Shown: piece after piece, positions 56,166 to 64,000 of the stretch
Layout of the letters: each line of letters starts with the position of its first letter
Numbering within the stretch: position 1 is the stretch's first letter
Assembly (NCBI RefSeq): GCF_000271665.2
Contig: NZ_CP010978.1
Location: 2,944,501 to 3,008,500, forward strand
Reading direction: 5' to 3'
Origin: Pelosinus fermentans JBW45
Lineage (GTDB): Bacteria; Bacillota; Negativicutes; DSM-13327
DNA length: 64,000 bases
Notes under the pieces: generated by a model
What the model was told of the DNA's origin: nothing
Seen by the model: only the letters and a program-made list of their open reading frames with translations
Databases searched by the model: none
Translations under genes and position numbers: made by a program

Positions 56166-57923
56166 CTAGATAACTTCACTTTTAATTTTAAGCTTTTCCA
56201 TTTTATAGTACAAACTACGAATCGCAATTCCTAATTGGAGTGCAGTCTGTGTTCTATTTCCCTCGTTCTTTTTTAAACAATCTTCAATAATATTACGTTC
56301 TACTGCCTCCAGCATTTGGGTTAAACTACTGTGAGGAAAATGCGTATCCACGATATGAGCAACCTTTATTTCTCGAAAAAATGGTGGAAGATGTCTACTT
56401 AAGATTGTCGTCTCAGAAAATTGCATGTTTATCAATGCTCGGCCAAGAACATTTTCCAGCTCTCTTACGTTGCCCGGCCACAAGTATTCACGAAATACGG
56501 CAATCGCTTCAGGGGAAACTGCGGTTACATTCCTTCCGTATTCTTGATTGAGCTTTTCTAATATATGCACAATTAACTGTGGTAAATCTGCCATTCTGTG
56601 ACGCAATGGCGGAATGACAATGGGGAAGACATTTAGTCTATAGTACAAGTCTTCGCGAAAGGAACCTTTTTTCACTGCAACATCCAAATTTTGATTTGTA
56701 GCAGCAATTACCCGCACATCAATACTCCTGGATTTTACCCCACCGACCTTCGTGAACTCACGCTCTTGTAAAACTCTTAAGAGCTTTGCTTGAACCATCA
56801 AAGGGATCTCACCGATCTCATCTAGAAAAATAGTCCCGCCGTTTGCTTCTTCAAATAATCCCTTCTTCCCGCCTCGTAAAGCACCGCTGAAGGCCCCTGC
56901 TTCGTAGCCGAAAAGCTCACTCTCAAATAAAGTCTCCGGCAACGCTGCACAATTAACCCGAACAAAGGGCTTATTATTTCGATGGCTGGCAAAATGTATG
57001 CTATGAGCAAATACCTCTTTCCCAGTTCCACTTTCTCCGGATAACAGTATTGTCGCTGGTGTTGTTGCAGCGTGACGCGATTGCTCTACGGCAAGGGACA
57101 TGGCTGCATCCGTTGCCACTATAGTTTCAAACGTATAACGTGACTGAGATCGGTTCACCAGCATTCGTGTACGGGCTAGCTCCTTACTAAGTCGCTTAAT
57201 TTCGGAAACATCATGAACGACCCCCACACTGCCACGCAATTTACCTTTAATAATAATCGGCGAGACACTTGCTAAAACCTCTCGATTGCCTGGTCCCACC
57301 TTTAAGGGAATTCCACGTACCGCATCCAAAGTCTTCACCACCTGCAAGTGCATACTCTCTCCCTCTCGGATATCAACAGTAGACAACTTGCCGACTACTT
57401 CCTCCTTGGGCATTCCAATGACTTGAGTATAAGCCTGATTCACCATAATAATCTTTCCCTCTTGATCCGCCACTGAAATGGCATCCTGGGTAACATCTAT
57501 AATCGTTTCTAAAAATTTCTGCATTTCATTTCTGGAGGTAAGTTCTTCCATTAACTGCTCTACTTCGGTAAATTCTCGAAATACTGCAGCCACGCCCACA
57601 ATTTGATCCTTTTCATCCCGCAGTGGAACGCGATTCGTGACAATGTATGTTTCACCGATCATTTGCTTTTGATTAAGCTCAGCAATTCCTGTCTCCAATA
57701 CACAATCGAGACGGCTGCCGGTAATAACGTCTCTTGCAAGCTGTCCGTATGCATCTTGCACAGGTATGCCCAGTATCCTCTCTGCTGCTATGTTAATAAG
57801 AATAATGACACCCATTTCATTGGCGACAATCATTCCATCACTTGTTGAATTAAAAAGATCTCTCATTTGACGGCTGCCAAAGTCCCATGCAGTTTGAAAG
57901 GCACTTTTATCTATACACTTCAT
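56166..57923 (-). CDS. Sigma-54-dependent PAS/AAA/Fis activator
   Basis: This 585-residue enhancer-binding protein has two PAS domains (about residues 20-120 and 140-240) and a central AAA domain (Walker A GESGTGKE, Walker [12 protein letters not shown]). A Fis-type HTH ([23 protein letters not shown]) completes it. The sigma-54 contact loop reads GAFSGA instead of GAFTGA. It lies downstream of the branched-chain fermentation genes, whose operon starts with a sigma-54 promoter (63430-63445), so it is the likely activator, as BkdR is for bkd in Bacillus. GGGGGAG before the ATG at 57923 decides the start; a frame to 57998 would add a hydrophobic stretch but has no good site. Confidence 0.9.
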   Translation of the reverse strand: MKCIDKSAFQTAWDFGSRQMRDLFNSTSDGMIVANEMGVIILINIAAERILGIPVQDAYGQLARDVITGSRLDCVLETGIAELNQKQMIGETYIVTNRVPLRDEKDQIVGVAAVFREFTEVEQLMEELTSRNEMQKFLETIIDVTQDAISVADQEGKIIMVNQAYTQVIGMPKEEVVGKLSTVDIREGESMHLQVVKTLDAVRGIPLKVGPGNREVLASVSPIIIKGKLRGSVGVVHDVSEIKRLSKELARTRMLVNRSQSRYTFETIVATDAAMSLAVEQSRHAATTPATILLSGESGTGKEVFAHSIHFASHRNNKPFVRVNCAALPETLFESELFGYEAGAFSGALRGGKKGLFEEANGGTIFLDEIGEIPLMVQAKLLRVLQEREFTKVGGVKSRSIDVRVIAATNQNLDVAVKKGSFREDLYYRLNVFPIVIPPLRHRMADLPQLIVHILEKLNQEYGRNVTAVSPEAIAVFREYLWPGNVRELENVLGRALINMQFSETTILSRHLPPFFREIKVAHIVDTHFPHSSLTQMLEAVERNIIEDCLKKNEGNRTQTALQLGIAIRSLYYKMEKLKIKSEVI

Positions 57924-58037
57924 ATTTTCTCCCCCGCACAAATATAGTACCAGAAATGAGATACATAACAATAACCCTACTATAGCGCATATTTCCATAT
58001 TAACTTATAAATTCCTGTTTCATTTGTAAATTAATAT

Positions 58038-58092
58038 AAACAAGTACGCAATTTTATGCATTGTAATATGCAAAAAATTGCGTACTTGTTTA
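58038..58092 (-). terminator. Terminator of the branched-chain fermentation operon
   Basis: A long near-perfect stem (AAACAAGTACGCAATTTT with its complement) and an inner ATGCA/TGCAT pair end in TTGTTTATATT on the minus strand. It lies 40 bp past the gamma-subunit stop. Confidence 0.85.
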
Positions 58093-58132
58093 GTCACATC
58101 TTCTTTATATCTGCAAGTATCCTTTCCCTTTA

Positions 58133-58672
58133 TTAACCAGTTATATGTTTGACCCCTGCTAATATTGCCAGCTCGTTCGATGCAATAATGCCAGGTTTTT
58201 TCGCAAAAATTTTCTTGAATGCTTCCATAATTCGTGAAGTATCCACTATATAACCAAGAGCTGCATTGAGTGCTCCTAAAGCAACCATATTCGCCATTCT
58301 TGCATCTCCCAAGGAATTAGCAATTTCATTAGCAGGAACGTTGTAGGTTTTAATATCATCCCGTTTACTTTGGCGATCAATTAAAGAACTATTTAATACC
58401 AAGATTCCACCAGAAGACAAAGAAGACTCAAACTTTTCAAATGAAGGTAAATTCATCGCCACCACTGCTGTAGCTTCCGTGACAATCGGGCTACCGATTG
58501 GTTCTTGGGAAATAATAACCGAACAGTTTGCTGTACCCCCCCGCATTTCTGGACCATAAGAAGGAATCCAGGAGACATGCGCCCCCTCCAACATTCCAGC
58601 GTAGGTTAACAATTGCCCCATAACCATAACACCTTGCCCGCCAAACCCTGCTAGAATCATCTCGTGAGTCAT
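58133..58672 (-). CDS. 2-oxoacid:ferredoxin oxidoreductase, gamma subunit
   Basis: This 179-residue protein of the POR/KOR gamma family (EKR-type) starts THEMILAGFGGQGVMVMGQLL, with PSYGPEMRGGTANCSVIIS conserved. It carries part of the CoA/2-oxoacid site of the heterotetrameric enzyme. The ATG at 58672 lies 1 nt after the beta-subunit stop, and GGAGGAGAG precedes it. Leucine dehydrogenase in the same operon suggests branched-chain 2-oxoacids (VOR type) rather than 2-oxoglutarate. Confidence 0.9.
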   Translation of the reverse strand: MTHEMILAGFGGQGVMVMGQLLTYAGMLEGAHVSWIPSYGPEMRGGTANCSVIISQEPIGSPIVTEATAVVAMNLPSFEKFESSLSSGGILVLNSSLIDRQSKRDDIKTYNVPANEIANSLGDARMANMVALGALNAALGYIVDTSRIMEAFKKIFAKKPGIIASNELAILAGVKHITG

Positions 58673-58673
58673 G

Positions 58674-59420
58674 TTACTCTCCTCCTGCATCTTTAAATAC
58701 GCCCAAAGGATATTGAGGTATCATATTTGTTTCCAACCATTTGACCGCTTCAAGAGGCGTCATACCCCAATTGGTAGGACAGGTAGATAACACTTCTACC
58801 AAGCAGAAACCTTCCCCACTGTTTTGCAGCTGAAATGCTTTTTTGATGGCAGCTTTTGCTTTTGCCATATTCGATGGATTATTAACGGCAACCCGGGCAA
58901 TGAACCGAGCGCCTTGTATCGTGGACAGCATCTCGGATATACATAAAGGAGTCCCGGCCTGATTCACATTGCGCCCGTAAGGTGAAGTCGTCGTTACTTG
59001 ATCTACTAATGTGGTAGGGGCCATCTGCCCTCCAGTCATCCCATAAATAGCATTGTTTATAAAAATAGTCGTAATTCTTTCTCCCCTGGCAGCAGCATGC
59101 ACCACTTCAGCACATCCAATCGAAGCAAGATCACCATCACCTTGGTAGGTAAATACGGTGGAATCTGGACATACTCTCTTTACGCCTGTTGCAACCGCAG
59201 GCGCACGCCCGTGAGAAGCTTGAACTATGTCAAAATTAAAATATTCATAAGCCAAGACCGAACATCCTACAGGAGCAATGCCAATTGTTTGCTTCCGGAC
59301 TCCCAATTCATCAATAACTTCAGCAATGATTCGATGAACAATACCATGCTGGCATCCAGGGCAATAATGAAAAGGAGCATCAGTTAAAGATTCTGATCTT
59401 GCATAAAGTTTAGAGTTCAT
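58674..59420 (-). CDS. 2-oxoacid:ferredoxin oxidoreductase, beta (TPP-binding) subunit
   Basis: This 248-residue protein has HYCPGCQHGIVHRI at the N-terminus, the TPP/Mg motif YQGDGDLASIG and NNAIYGMTGGQMAPT. It binds thiamine diphosphate and decarboxylates the 2-oxoacid. The start overlaps the alpha-subunit stop by 4 nt (ATGA). Confidence 0.92.
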   Translation of the reverse strand: MNSKLYARSESLTDAPFHYCPGCQHGIVHRIIAEVIDELGVRKQTIGIAPVGCSVLAYEYFNFDIVQASHGRAPAVATGVKRVCPDSTVFTYQGDGDLASIGCAEVVHAAARGERITTIFINNAIYGMTGGQMAPTTLVDQVTTTSPYGRNVNQAGTPLCISEMLSTIQGARFIARVAVNNPSNMAKAKAAIKKAFQLQNSGEGFCLVEVLSTCPTNWGMTPLEAVKWLETNMIPQYPLGVFKDAGGE

Positions 59421-60487
59421 TTCACTGCCTCCTTTTCTCTCACGATGAGGTTGATTTGATTATATATTTCTCTGGAACTCGGCATCATACCACCCATACG
59501 ACCATAAAAATGGACTGGTTTAATTTGTCTTGTGGCAAGGCGTACATCTTCTATCATTTGTCCGGCACTAAGCTCTGTCACTAAGAAGGCCCTTGTCTGT
59601 TTGGCCAATGTTAATAATCGTTCACTAGGAAATGGCCATAGACTTATCGGTCGAAAGAGTCCCACTTTAAGTCCATCTCGTTTAGCCATTTCAATAGCCG
59701 ATCTAGCGATCCTGGAGGTAATGCCATAAGACACTACGATTAATTCCGCATCTTCTACGCTAAATTCTTCCCAGCGGCATTCTTGTTTTATTATCCTTTG
59801 GTATTTATTCTGAAGATGGATATTATGTGCTTCTAGTTGCTCTGGCTTAAGATATAACGAGTTAATGATGTTGGGCTTTGTTCGTTTTCCCAGCCCATTA
59901 GCGGCCCAAGATTTTTCCTGTGGAACAAAAGGTCTTTCTTCAAGGTTCACTGGTTCCATCATCTGTCCAAGAGCACCATCACCAAGCAGCATTACCGGAT
60001 TGCGATATGTATCCGCTAAATCAAAGGAGAGCATTGTTAAATCTGCCATTTCTTGCACAGAGTTGGGAGCCAGAACAATATTTCGATAATCACCGTGCCC
60101 TCCACCTTTCGTAGCCTGAAAGTAATCTGCCTGAGACGGTTGAATACTGCCAAGTCCAGGGCCCCCCCGCATAATATTAACAATCACACAAGGAAGCTCT
60201 GCTCCGGCGCAGTATGAAATACCTTCTGCTTTCAAGCTTATTCCTGGGCTAGATGACGAGGTCATGACACGCGCTCCTGCGCCAGCAGCACCATATACCA
60301 TATTAATGGCCGCAATTTCACTTTCTGCTTGCAAGAATACTCCCTCAATCTGGGGCATTCTCTTTGCCATATATTCCATTAACTCGGTTTGTGGCGTGAT
60401 CGGATATCCAAAATAGTATCTGCAGCCAGCAACAATAGCGGCTTCGCCGATAGCCTCATTCCCTTTCATTAGTCTTGTTTCAGACAT
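59417..60487 (-). CDS. 2-oxoacid:ferredoxin oxidoreductase, alpha subunit
   Basis: This 356-residue pyrimidine-binding subunit has KGNEAIGEAAIVAGCRYYFGYPITPQ and SSSPGISLKAEGISY. It forms the catalytic core with beta. The ATG at 60487 follows GAGGGGAG at 8 nt; the longer frame begins with GTG codons inside the spacer. VOR, KOR and IOR enzymes share this subunit, so specificity is taken from the operon. Confidence 0.92.
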   Translation of the reverse strand: MSETRLMKGNEAIGEAAIVAGCRYYFGYPITPQTELMEYMAKRMPQIEGVFLQAESEIAAINMVYGAAGAGARVMTSSSSPGISLKAEGISYCAGAELPCVIVNIMRGGPGLGSIQPSQADYFQATKGGGHGDYRNIVLAPNSVQEMADLTMLSFDLADTYRNPVMLLGDGALGQMMEPVNLEERPFVPQEKSWAANGLGKRTKPNIINSLYLKPEQLEAHNIHLQNKYQRIIKQECRWEEFSVEDAELIVVSYGITSRIARSAIEMAKRDGLKVGLFRPISLWPFPSERLLTLAKQTRAFLVTELSAGQMIEDVRLATRQIKPVHFYGRMGGMMPSSREIYNQINLIVREKEAVK

Positions 60488-60502
60488 ATTCACCACTCCC
60501 CT

Positions 60503-60706
60503 CTATTTATAAATTTCAATTACCACATCCGGGCAAGCTTTAGCACACATTATGCAGCCGATACACGCGGATTCATCGGAACAAGTTGCTGAGTGATAGC
60601 CCTTGCTGTTTAGAGAATCACTAATCACAATGATATTTTTTTTACAGGCCACAACACAAAGTCCACAGCCTTTACATCTTTCTTGATTAAATACCGGTCT
60701 TGGCAT
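60503..60706 (-). CDS. 2-oxoacid:ferredoxin oxidoreductase, delta (2x[4Fe-4S]) subunit
   Basis: This 67-residue ferredoxin-like protein has two cluster motifs, CKGCGLCVVACKK and CIGCIMCAKACPD. It passes electrons from the TPP subunit to free ferredoxin. The start follows GGAGGAATGAATC. It lies 15 bp before the alpha gene. Confidence 0.93.
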   Translation of the reverse strand: MPRPVFNQERCKGCGLCVVACKKNIIVISDSLNSKGYHSATCSDESACIGCIMCAKACPDVVIEIYK

Positions 60707-60802
60707 GATTCATTCCTCCTGTTTCCCATACCGATTTTCCTCTCCGCTTTATAGAATACTCTCGTAAAACAAGCATATATGGCCGTAGACAGGCAAAGGA
60801 GA

Positions 60803-60853
60803 AGCATAACTATAAAGCATAGGTAAGTAGAAGGTTAGAGCGTTAGTTATGCT
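60803..60853 (-). promoter_or_regulatory. Stem-loop between CoA-transferase and delta-subunit genes
   Basis: The 199-bp gap holds a 10-bp inverted repeat (AGCATAACTA with TAGTTATGCT) around a 31-nt loop. There is a smaller GTCC/GGAC hairpin near 60869-60884. No clear promoter was seen, so the oxidoreductase genes are probably read through from the leucine dehydrogenase promoter, with possible processing here. Confidence 0.4.
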
Positions 60854-60905
60854 CATCCTTTACCGTCCTGAAAATGGGACTTTCTGAGAGACTATACACA
60901 ATCCA

Positions 60906-62249
60906 TTAACTAATTTTGTTGGATCTACGCCATATCCCTAACTTCTCGGCGCCTTTAATTAACTCTTCACGAAAATTAGGATGAGCAATTTCAATAATCC
61001 TCTCTGCCCTCTCCCAAGTTGATCGTCCAGCCAAATTAGCCATCCCCCACTCTGTTACAAAATAATGAGCTTGTGTACGCGGATCTGTTACTACTGCATT
61101 CGTGGGCAGATCTACGACTATCCTCGATTTCATTAATCCCGTGTTTTTGTCAATGAAGGTAGAATTAAAACAGATAAAGCTTTTTCCCTCTTTGGACAAA
61201 TAACCTCCGTTCAAAAAATCAAGTTGTCCGCCCGTGCCGCTGATCTGACGAGAACCGGATGTTTCAGCTGTCACTTGTCCTAAAATGTCAACTTCAACGC
61301 AACTATTAATGGTAACAAGATTATCAATATTCGCCATCACATTTGGATCATTGGTATAGTCAATTGGATAGGAGGCTAATCCGCTATTTCCATCAACCCA
61401 ATCATATAATTCTTGGCTTCCGGCACAGAAAGCCCAAGCACCTTTTCCTTTATCAACGTTTTTATATCGATTGGTGATTTTACCTGCTTTTGCCATTATC
61501 AAATAGGCATCCACTAACATTTCCGTGTGTATAGCCAAATCTTTTAGATCAGACTCAGCAATCATTGTACCTACCGCATTGGGTAACCCCCCCACACCCA
61601 ATTGAATTGTAGATGTATTATTTATTTCTTTTATAATCAACTTAGCAATTTTCCTATCCGTATCTGTAGCTTCCGCAGATTGAATGACTGGCAAATCTGG
61701 ATTACTACTTTCTACTATGTAGTCAATATCACTAATGTGAATACAATTTTCTTGTCCTCCCAAAGCAATCGGTAATTTTTCATTTACCTCTAGTATGATA
61801 ATTTTAGCTTTCTCACAGATAGCCCTGGATGCAGAGTTAGTGAGAGAAAAATTGAAGTATCCATGTTTATCCATTGGGGCCACTGAAAACATTGCTACAT
61901 CTACTTCCAAACTCTTACGATAAAATAATGGTTTGTTGCGATAAATCATTGGGATATAGTTGCACAGACCTCGATCACTCAATTTTCTCTCATAAGGACT
62001 AAAGTGCCAGCTATTATAAAAGAAATGTTCTCTTTCATGATCGGCATTAACAATTTCTAAAGGCCTTAATGAAAAGCCTCCTCTTACCTTCACATTGACT
62101 AGTTCATTTTTTCGTGCTGCTAGTGCCTTATCTAAAGCCACGGGTTGGGCTAACGTAAAATTATAATCAACCCAATCACCAGGCTGAACGACTTTAACTG
62201 CTCTTTCTGCCGTGGTCAATTTAGCACGATACTCTTGTATATAATTCAT
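60906..62249 (-). CDS. Acyl-CoA:acetate CoA-transferase (4-hydroxybutyrate/butyryl-CoA transferase family)
   Basis: This 447-residue protein of the AcH/4HBT family carries the catalytic Glu in DLAIHTEMLVDAYL and the CoA-site motifs LGVGGLPNAVGTMI and GTGGQLDFLNGG. It exchanges CoA between an acyl-CoA and acetate. Next to leucine dehydrogenase and a 2-oxoacid:ferredoxin oxidoreductase, it most likely releases isovalerate, isobutyrate or 2-methylbutyrate while forming acetyl-CoA. That would permit ATP gain through acetate kinase elsewhere. Confidence 0.9.
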   Translation of the reverse strand: MNYIQEYRAKLTTAERAVKVVQPGDWVDYNFTLAQPVALDKALAARKNELVNVKVRGGFSLRPLEIVNADHEREHFFYNSWHFSPYERKLSDRGLCNYIPMIYRNKPLFYRKSLEVDVAMFSVAPMDKHGYFNFSLTNSASRAICEKAKIIILEVNEKLPIALGGQENCIHISDIDYIVESSNPDLPVIQSAEATDTDRKIAKLIIKEINNTSTIQLGVGGLPNAVGTMIAESDLKDLAIHTEMLVDAYLIMAKAGKITNRYKNVDKGKGAWAFCAGSQELYDWVDGNSGLASYPIDYTNDPNVMANIDNLVTINSCVEVDILGQVTAETSGSRQISGTGGQLDFLNGGYLSKEGKSFICFNSTFIDKNTGLMKSRIVVDLPTNAVVTDPRTQAHYFVTEWGMANLAGRSTWERAERIIEIAHPNFREELIKGAEKLGIWRRSNKIS

Positions 62250-62292
62250 TTGCTTCCTCCATAAAATTTATTCCAGCCTGGTTTTTTAATAA

Positions 62293-63375
62293 TCATCTTC
62301 TAGCAGGTGATAAAAAAGTACTGCGCACTTTTCCTAATATATCGATCCGCCGTTCAGCTAAAATGTCAGCTGCCTTATAAGTAGGTATGTTATCCCGTTT
62401 TGAAATAGCAATAATTTCTTCAATATTCCGATAAATGATTTCAACAGCTCTTAAGGCTCGTTCTTTATTGTAGTCGCCATTCAATTCATCCGCTATATTA
62501 ATTACCCCTCCAGCATTGATGATATAATCAGGAGCATACAAGATTCCTTTACTATGAAGTAGATCTCCATGACGATTTTCTCCAAGTTGATTATTAGCGG
62601 CACCTGCAATAATACGGCACTTAAACTGTGGGATGGTATGGTCGTTAATGATTGCTCCAAGAGCTGTCGGAGTAAAAATATCACATTCTACACCATAAAT
62701 AGCATCGGGATTAACCGCTGTCGCTCCCAATTCTTTTACCACACGTTCCACGTTGTGCTCATTAATATCAGCTACAATAAGATTAGCACCTTCTTGATGC
62801 AGATGTTTAGCCAGATAATAACCTACATGACCAAGTCCTTGAAGTGCCACTGTTTTCCCTTTCAGCTGTTCAATTCCCCAAACCTCTTTAGCACAGGCCT
62901 GTATGCCTTTTAATACCCCAAAAGCAGTGATTGGAGAAGGGTCGCCGCTAGATCCAGCTATGGCTCCTACGCCATTAACGTGCTTCGTTTCCTGGCTCAC
63001 AATATCCATATCCTCGACACAGATTCCTACATCCTCCGCAGTGATATAACGTCCATTGAGACTTTCAACAAATCGGCCGAAGGCTCTAAACAATGCCTCA
63101 CTTTTATCTTTTCTTGGGTCGCCAATAATGACTGTTTTTCCTCCACCAAAATTAAGACCTGCTGCAGCGTTTTTAAAAGTCATGCCACGAGCTAGTCGCA
63201 ATGCATCAATAACAGCCTCTTCTTCACTGGTATAGGGCCACATTCGCGTCCCGCCCAATGCTGGCCCCAGCGTCGTATCATGAATCGCAATAATGGCCTT
63301 CAAACCGGACGCCTTATCCTGGCAAAAGACAAGTTGCTCATAGTCATAATTCTCCATAGAATTTATAATTTCCAT
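62293..63375 (-). CDS. bcd: Leucine (branched-chain amino acid) dehydrogenase
   Basis: This 360-residue Glu/Leu/Phe/Val dehydrogenase has the catalytic Lys in [20 protein letters not shown] and the NAD-binding [15 protein letters not shown]. It oxidatively deaminates Leu, Val and Ile to 2-oxoacids. The ATG at 63375 follows AAAGGGGGAAC. The longer frame from 63441 begins within the sigma-54 promoter and is rejected. It heads the operon with the CoA-transferase and oxidoreductase genes. Confidence 0.94.
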   Translation of the reverse strand: MEIINSMENYDYEQLVFCQDKASGLKAIIAIHDTTLGPALGGTRMWPYTSEEEAVIDALRLARGMTFKNAAAGLNFGGGKTVIIGDPRKDKSEALFRAFGRFVESLNGRYITAEDVGICVEDMDIVSQETKHVNGVGAIAGSSGDPSPITAFGVLKGIQACAKEVWGIEQLKGKTVALQGLGHVGYYLAKHLHQEGANLIVADINEHNVERVVKELGATAVNPDAIYGVECDIFTPTALGAIINDHTIPQFKCRIIAGAANNQLGENRHGDLLHSKGILYAPDYIINAGGVINIADELNGDYNKERALRAVEIIYRNIEEIIAISKRDNIPTYKAADILAERRIDILGKVRSTFLSPARR

Positions 63376-63429
63376 ACTGGTTCCCCCTTTAGAATAATAA
63401 TTTAAATTTTCTAACTTTTTCAAGTAAAT

Positions 63430-63445
63430 TGCAAGAAACATGCCA
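63430..63445 (-). promoter_or_regulatory. Sigma-54 promoter of the branched-chain fermentation operon
   Basis: On the minus strand TGGCATG, 4 nt, TTGCA gives the GG (-24) and GC (-12) pairs with exactly 10 bp between them, matching the sigma-54 consensus. The expected transcript start is about 45 nt before the leucine dehydrogenase ATG. Confidence 0.85.
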
Positions 63446-63683
63446 ATCAGATTTAATTCATCCTTATAGCAAAATCACTATAAATCAAAGCACAAGCCTG
63501 ACCAATCTCTCTGCAACATTTAGCATGCCTGCAAAATATTGCAGGCTAACTCTTGCAGCTTTATATCAAGTAATCGCCTTTATTGTATCTTATCAATGGG
63601 AAATATTACGTTAACCACAGGGAATGAATATAGAGTATAATTTACTTAACTGACTAAAATCTATAATGAGTAAGGATGAATAA
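63446..63683. promoter_or_regulatory. Divergent intergenic region with palindromic activator site
   Basis: There is no gene here. At 63527-63546 a perfect palindrome GCCTGCAA-N4-TTGCAGGC lies about 80 bp upstream of the -24 element. A TTGCAG half-site flanks it on each side (about 63510-63516 on the minus strand and 63553-63558 on the plus strand). This fits an upstream activator site for the PAS/AAA/Fis activator. The other end must hold the promoter of the plus-strand amidase; TATAAT at 63662-63667 is a candidate -10. Confidence 0.55.
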
Positions 63684-64000
63684 ATGAAAAGACAGCTACG
63701 ATTGCCTCTTACGTTTATAGCTCTGCTGGTACTTGGAATGATCTCAACCTCCATTACAGCTAGTGCCGCTGCATATGGTTCCCAGAGTCAAAACATCAAT
63801 GCGATTCGAGAATATCAAGCCAAGAAGCCCCTCAAAAACAAAGTGATCGTTGTTGACCCTGGCCATGGCGGTAGTGATGCTGGTGCCATTGGTCCCAACA
63901 ATGTTGCCGAAAAAAATGTTACACTGGCAATCGCTCGCGACTTACGTGACTTACTTTCTGCCGGAGGAGCAACTGTCATTATGACTCGGACGTCTGATCG
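63684..64000 (+). CDS. N-acetylmuramoyl-L-alanine amidase (Amidase_3), N-terminal part
   Basis: This plus-strand gene is cut by the right edge; 105 codons are visible. A signal peptide (residues 1-28, ending ITASAAA) is followed by the Amidase_3 start: [18 protein letters not shown] (zinc His and following Gly-rich loop), then [14 protein letters not shown] with the zinc Glu. The ATG follows TAAGGATGAATAA. It cleaves the amide bond between MurNAc and the stem peptide in the cell wall or spore cortex. The remaining domains are outside the window. Confidence 0.9.
   Translation, partial: MKRQLRLPLTFIALLVLGMISTSITASAAAYGSQSQNINAIREYQAKKPLKNKVIVVDPGHGGSDAGAIGPNNVAEKNVTLAIARDLRDLLSAGGATVIMTRTSD

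Noticed and set aside
57924-57998. Hydrophobic N-terminal extension of the sigma-54 activator (possible membrane anchor)
   Set aside because: No ribosome-binding site at the outer ATG, while GGGGGAG sits correctly before the ATG at 57923.
63376-63441. N-terminal extension of leucine dehydrogenase
   Set aside because: The upstream ATG lies within the sigma-54 promoter and upstream of the expected transcript start; the inner ATG has a strong ribosome-binding site.
1-64000. CRISPR arrays, insertion sequences, tRNA or rRNA genes, integration sites
   Set aside because: No regularly spaced repeats, transposase or integrase motifs, tRNA cloverleaf or rRNA core sequence was recognised on either strand by eye.

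Overview
The window reads as a chromosome segment from an endospore-forming, low-GC Firmicute of the Negativicutes, most likely Sporomusaceae (Pelosinus/Sporomusa-like). This is inferred from the mix of sporulation genes (a spoVA operon), Firmicute-type sugar uptake and YesM/YesN regulation, ferredoxin-linked amino-acid fermentation and protein sequence character. No rRNA, tRNA, transposase, phage gene or CRISPR array was recognised. Almost every gene is on the minus strand. Only a Met-rich protein (55470-56072) and a truncated amidase at the right edge (63684-64000) are on the plus strand.

Bases 1-25100 form a pentose/arabinan region. A cut-off YesM-type sensor kinase lies at the left edge. 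Next come a ROK repressor, a ChvE-MmsA-MmsB type monosaccharide ABC transporter, a chemoreceptor, and an araB-araD-araA operon ending in a FucI/AraA-like isomerase of unknown substrate. An approximately 11 kb run then reads araN, araP, araQ, abfA, yesM, yesN, msmK, galM. Together these import arabino-oligosaccharides, cleave them inside the cell and feed L-arabinose to xylulose-5-phosphate. Both binding-protein genes are followed by a stem-loop before the downstream transporter genes.

Bases 25300-32720 hold a short DacF-like carboxypeptidase, a TPR protein and a PTS cluster (PRD regulator, EIIB, UlaA-like EIIC, PfkB kinase). The only EIIA in that cluster is the C-terminal domain of the regulator.

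Bases 32750-43230 are a complete histidine-degradation locus: PAS protein, hutG, hutU, hutI, ftcD, fchA, permease, hutH and a folT folate-uptake component. Between the PAS gene and hutG lies a scar of formate-tetrahydrofolate ligase (fhs) in which only the two gene ends survive. The hutU and PAS promoters share an unusual layout: two 9-bp direct repeats at 11-bp period, placed 8 bp upstream of the -10 box. This is the layout used by SARP/AfsR activators, and a 1028-aa BTAD (SARP-type) regulator is encoded nearby at 46779-49865. I regard this as the most interesting system in the window.

Bases 43270-46700 are a spoVA operon of the 'spoVA2mob' gene order (DUF1657, DUF421, spoVAC, spoVAD, spoVAE, DUF1657) with a sigma-G-like promoter. 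Bases 50000-56160 carry an M50 metalloprotease, helD, rlmN, a secreted unknown and the Met/Cys/His-rich protein.

Bases 56160-63550 are a branched-chain amino-acid fermentation unit: leucine dehydrogenase, acyl-CoA:acetate CoA-transferase and a four-subunit 2-oxoacid:ferredoxin oxidoreductase. A clear sigma-54 promoter and a palindromic upstream site precede it, and a sigma-54 activator gene lies at its far end. Several starts were moved inward from the longest reading frame because a good ribosome-binding site sits at an internal start. Those choices are stated per gene.
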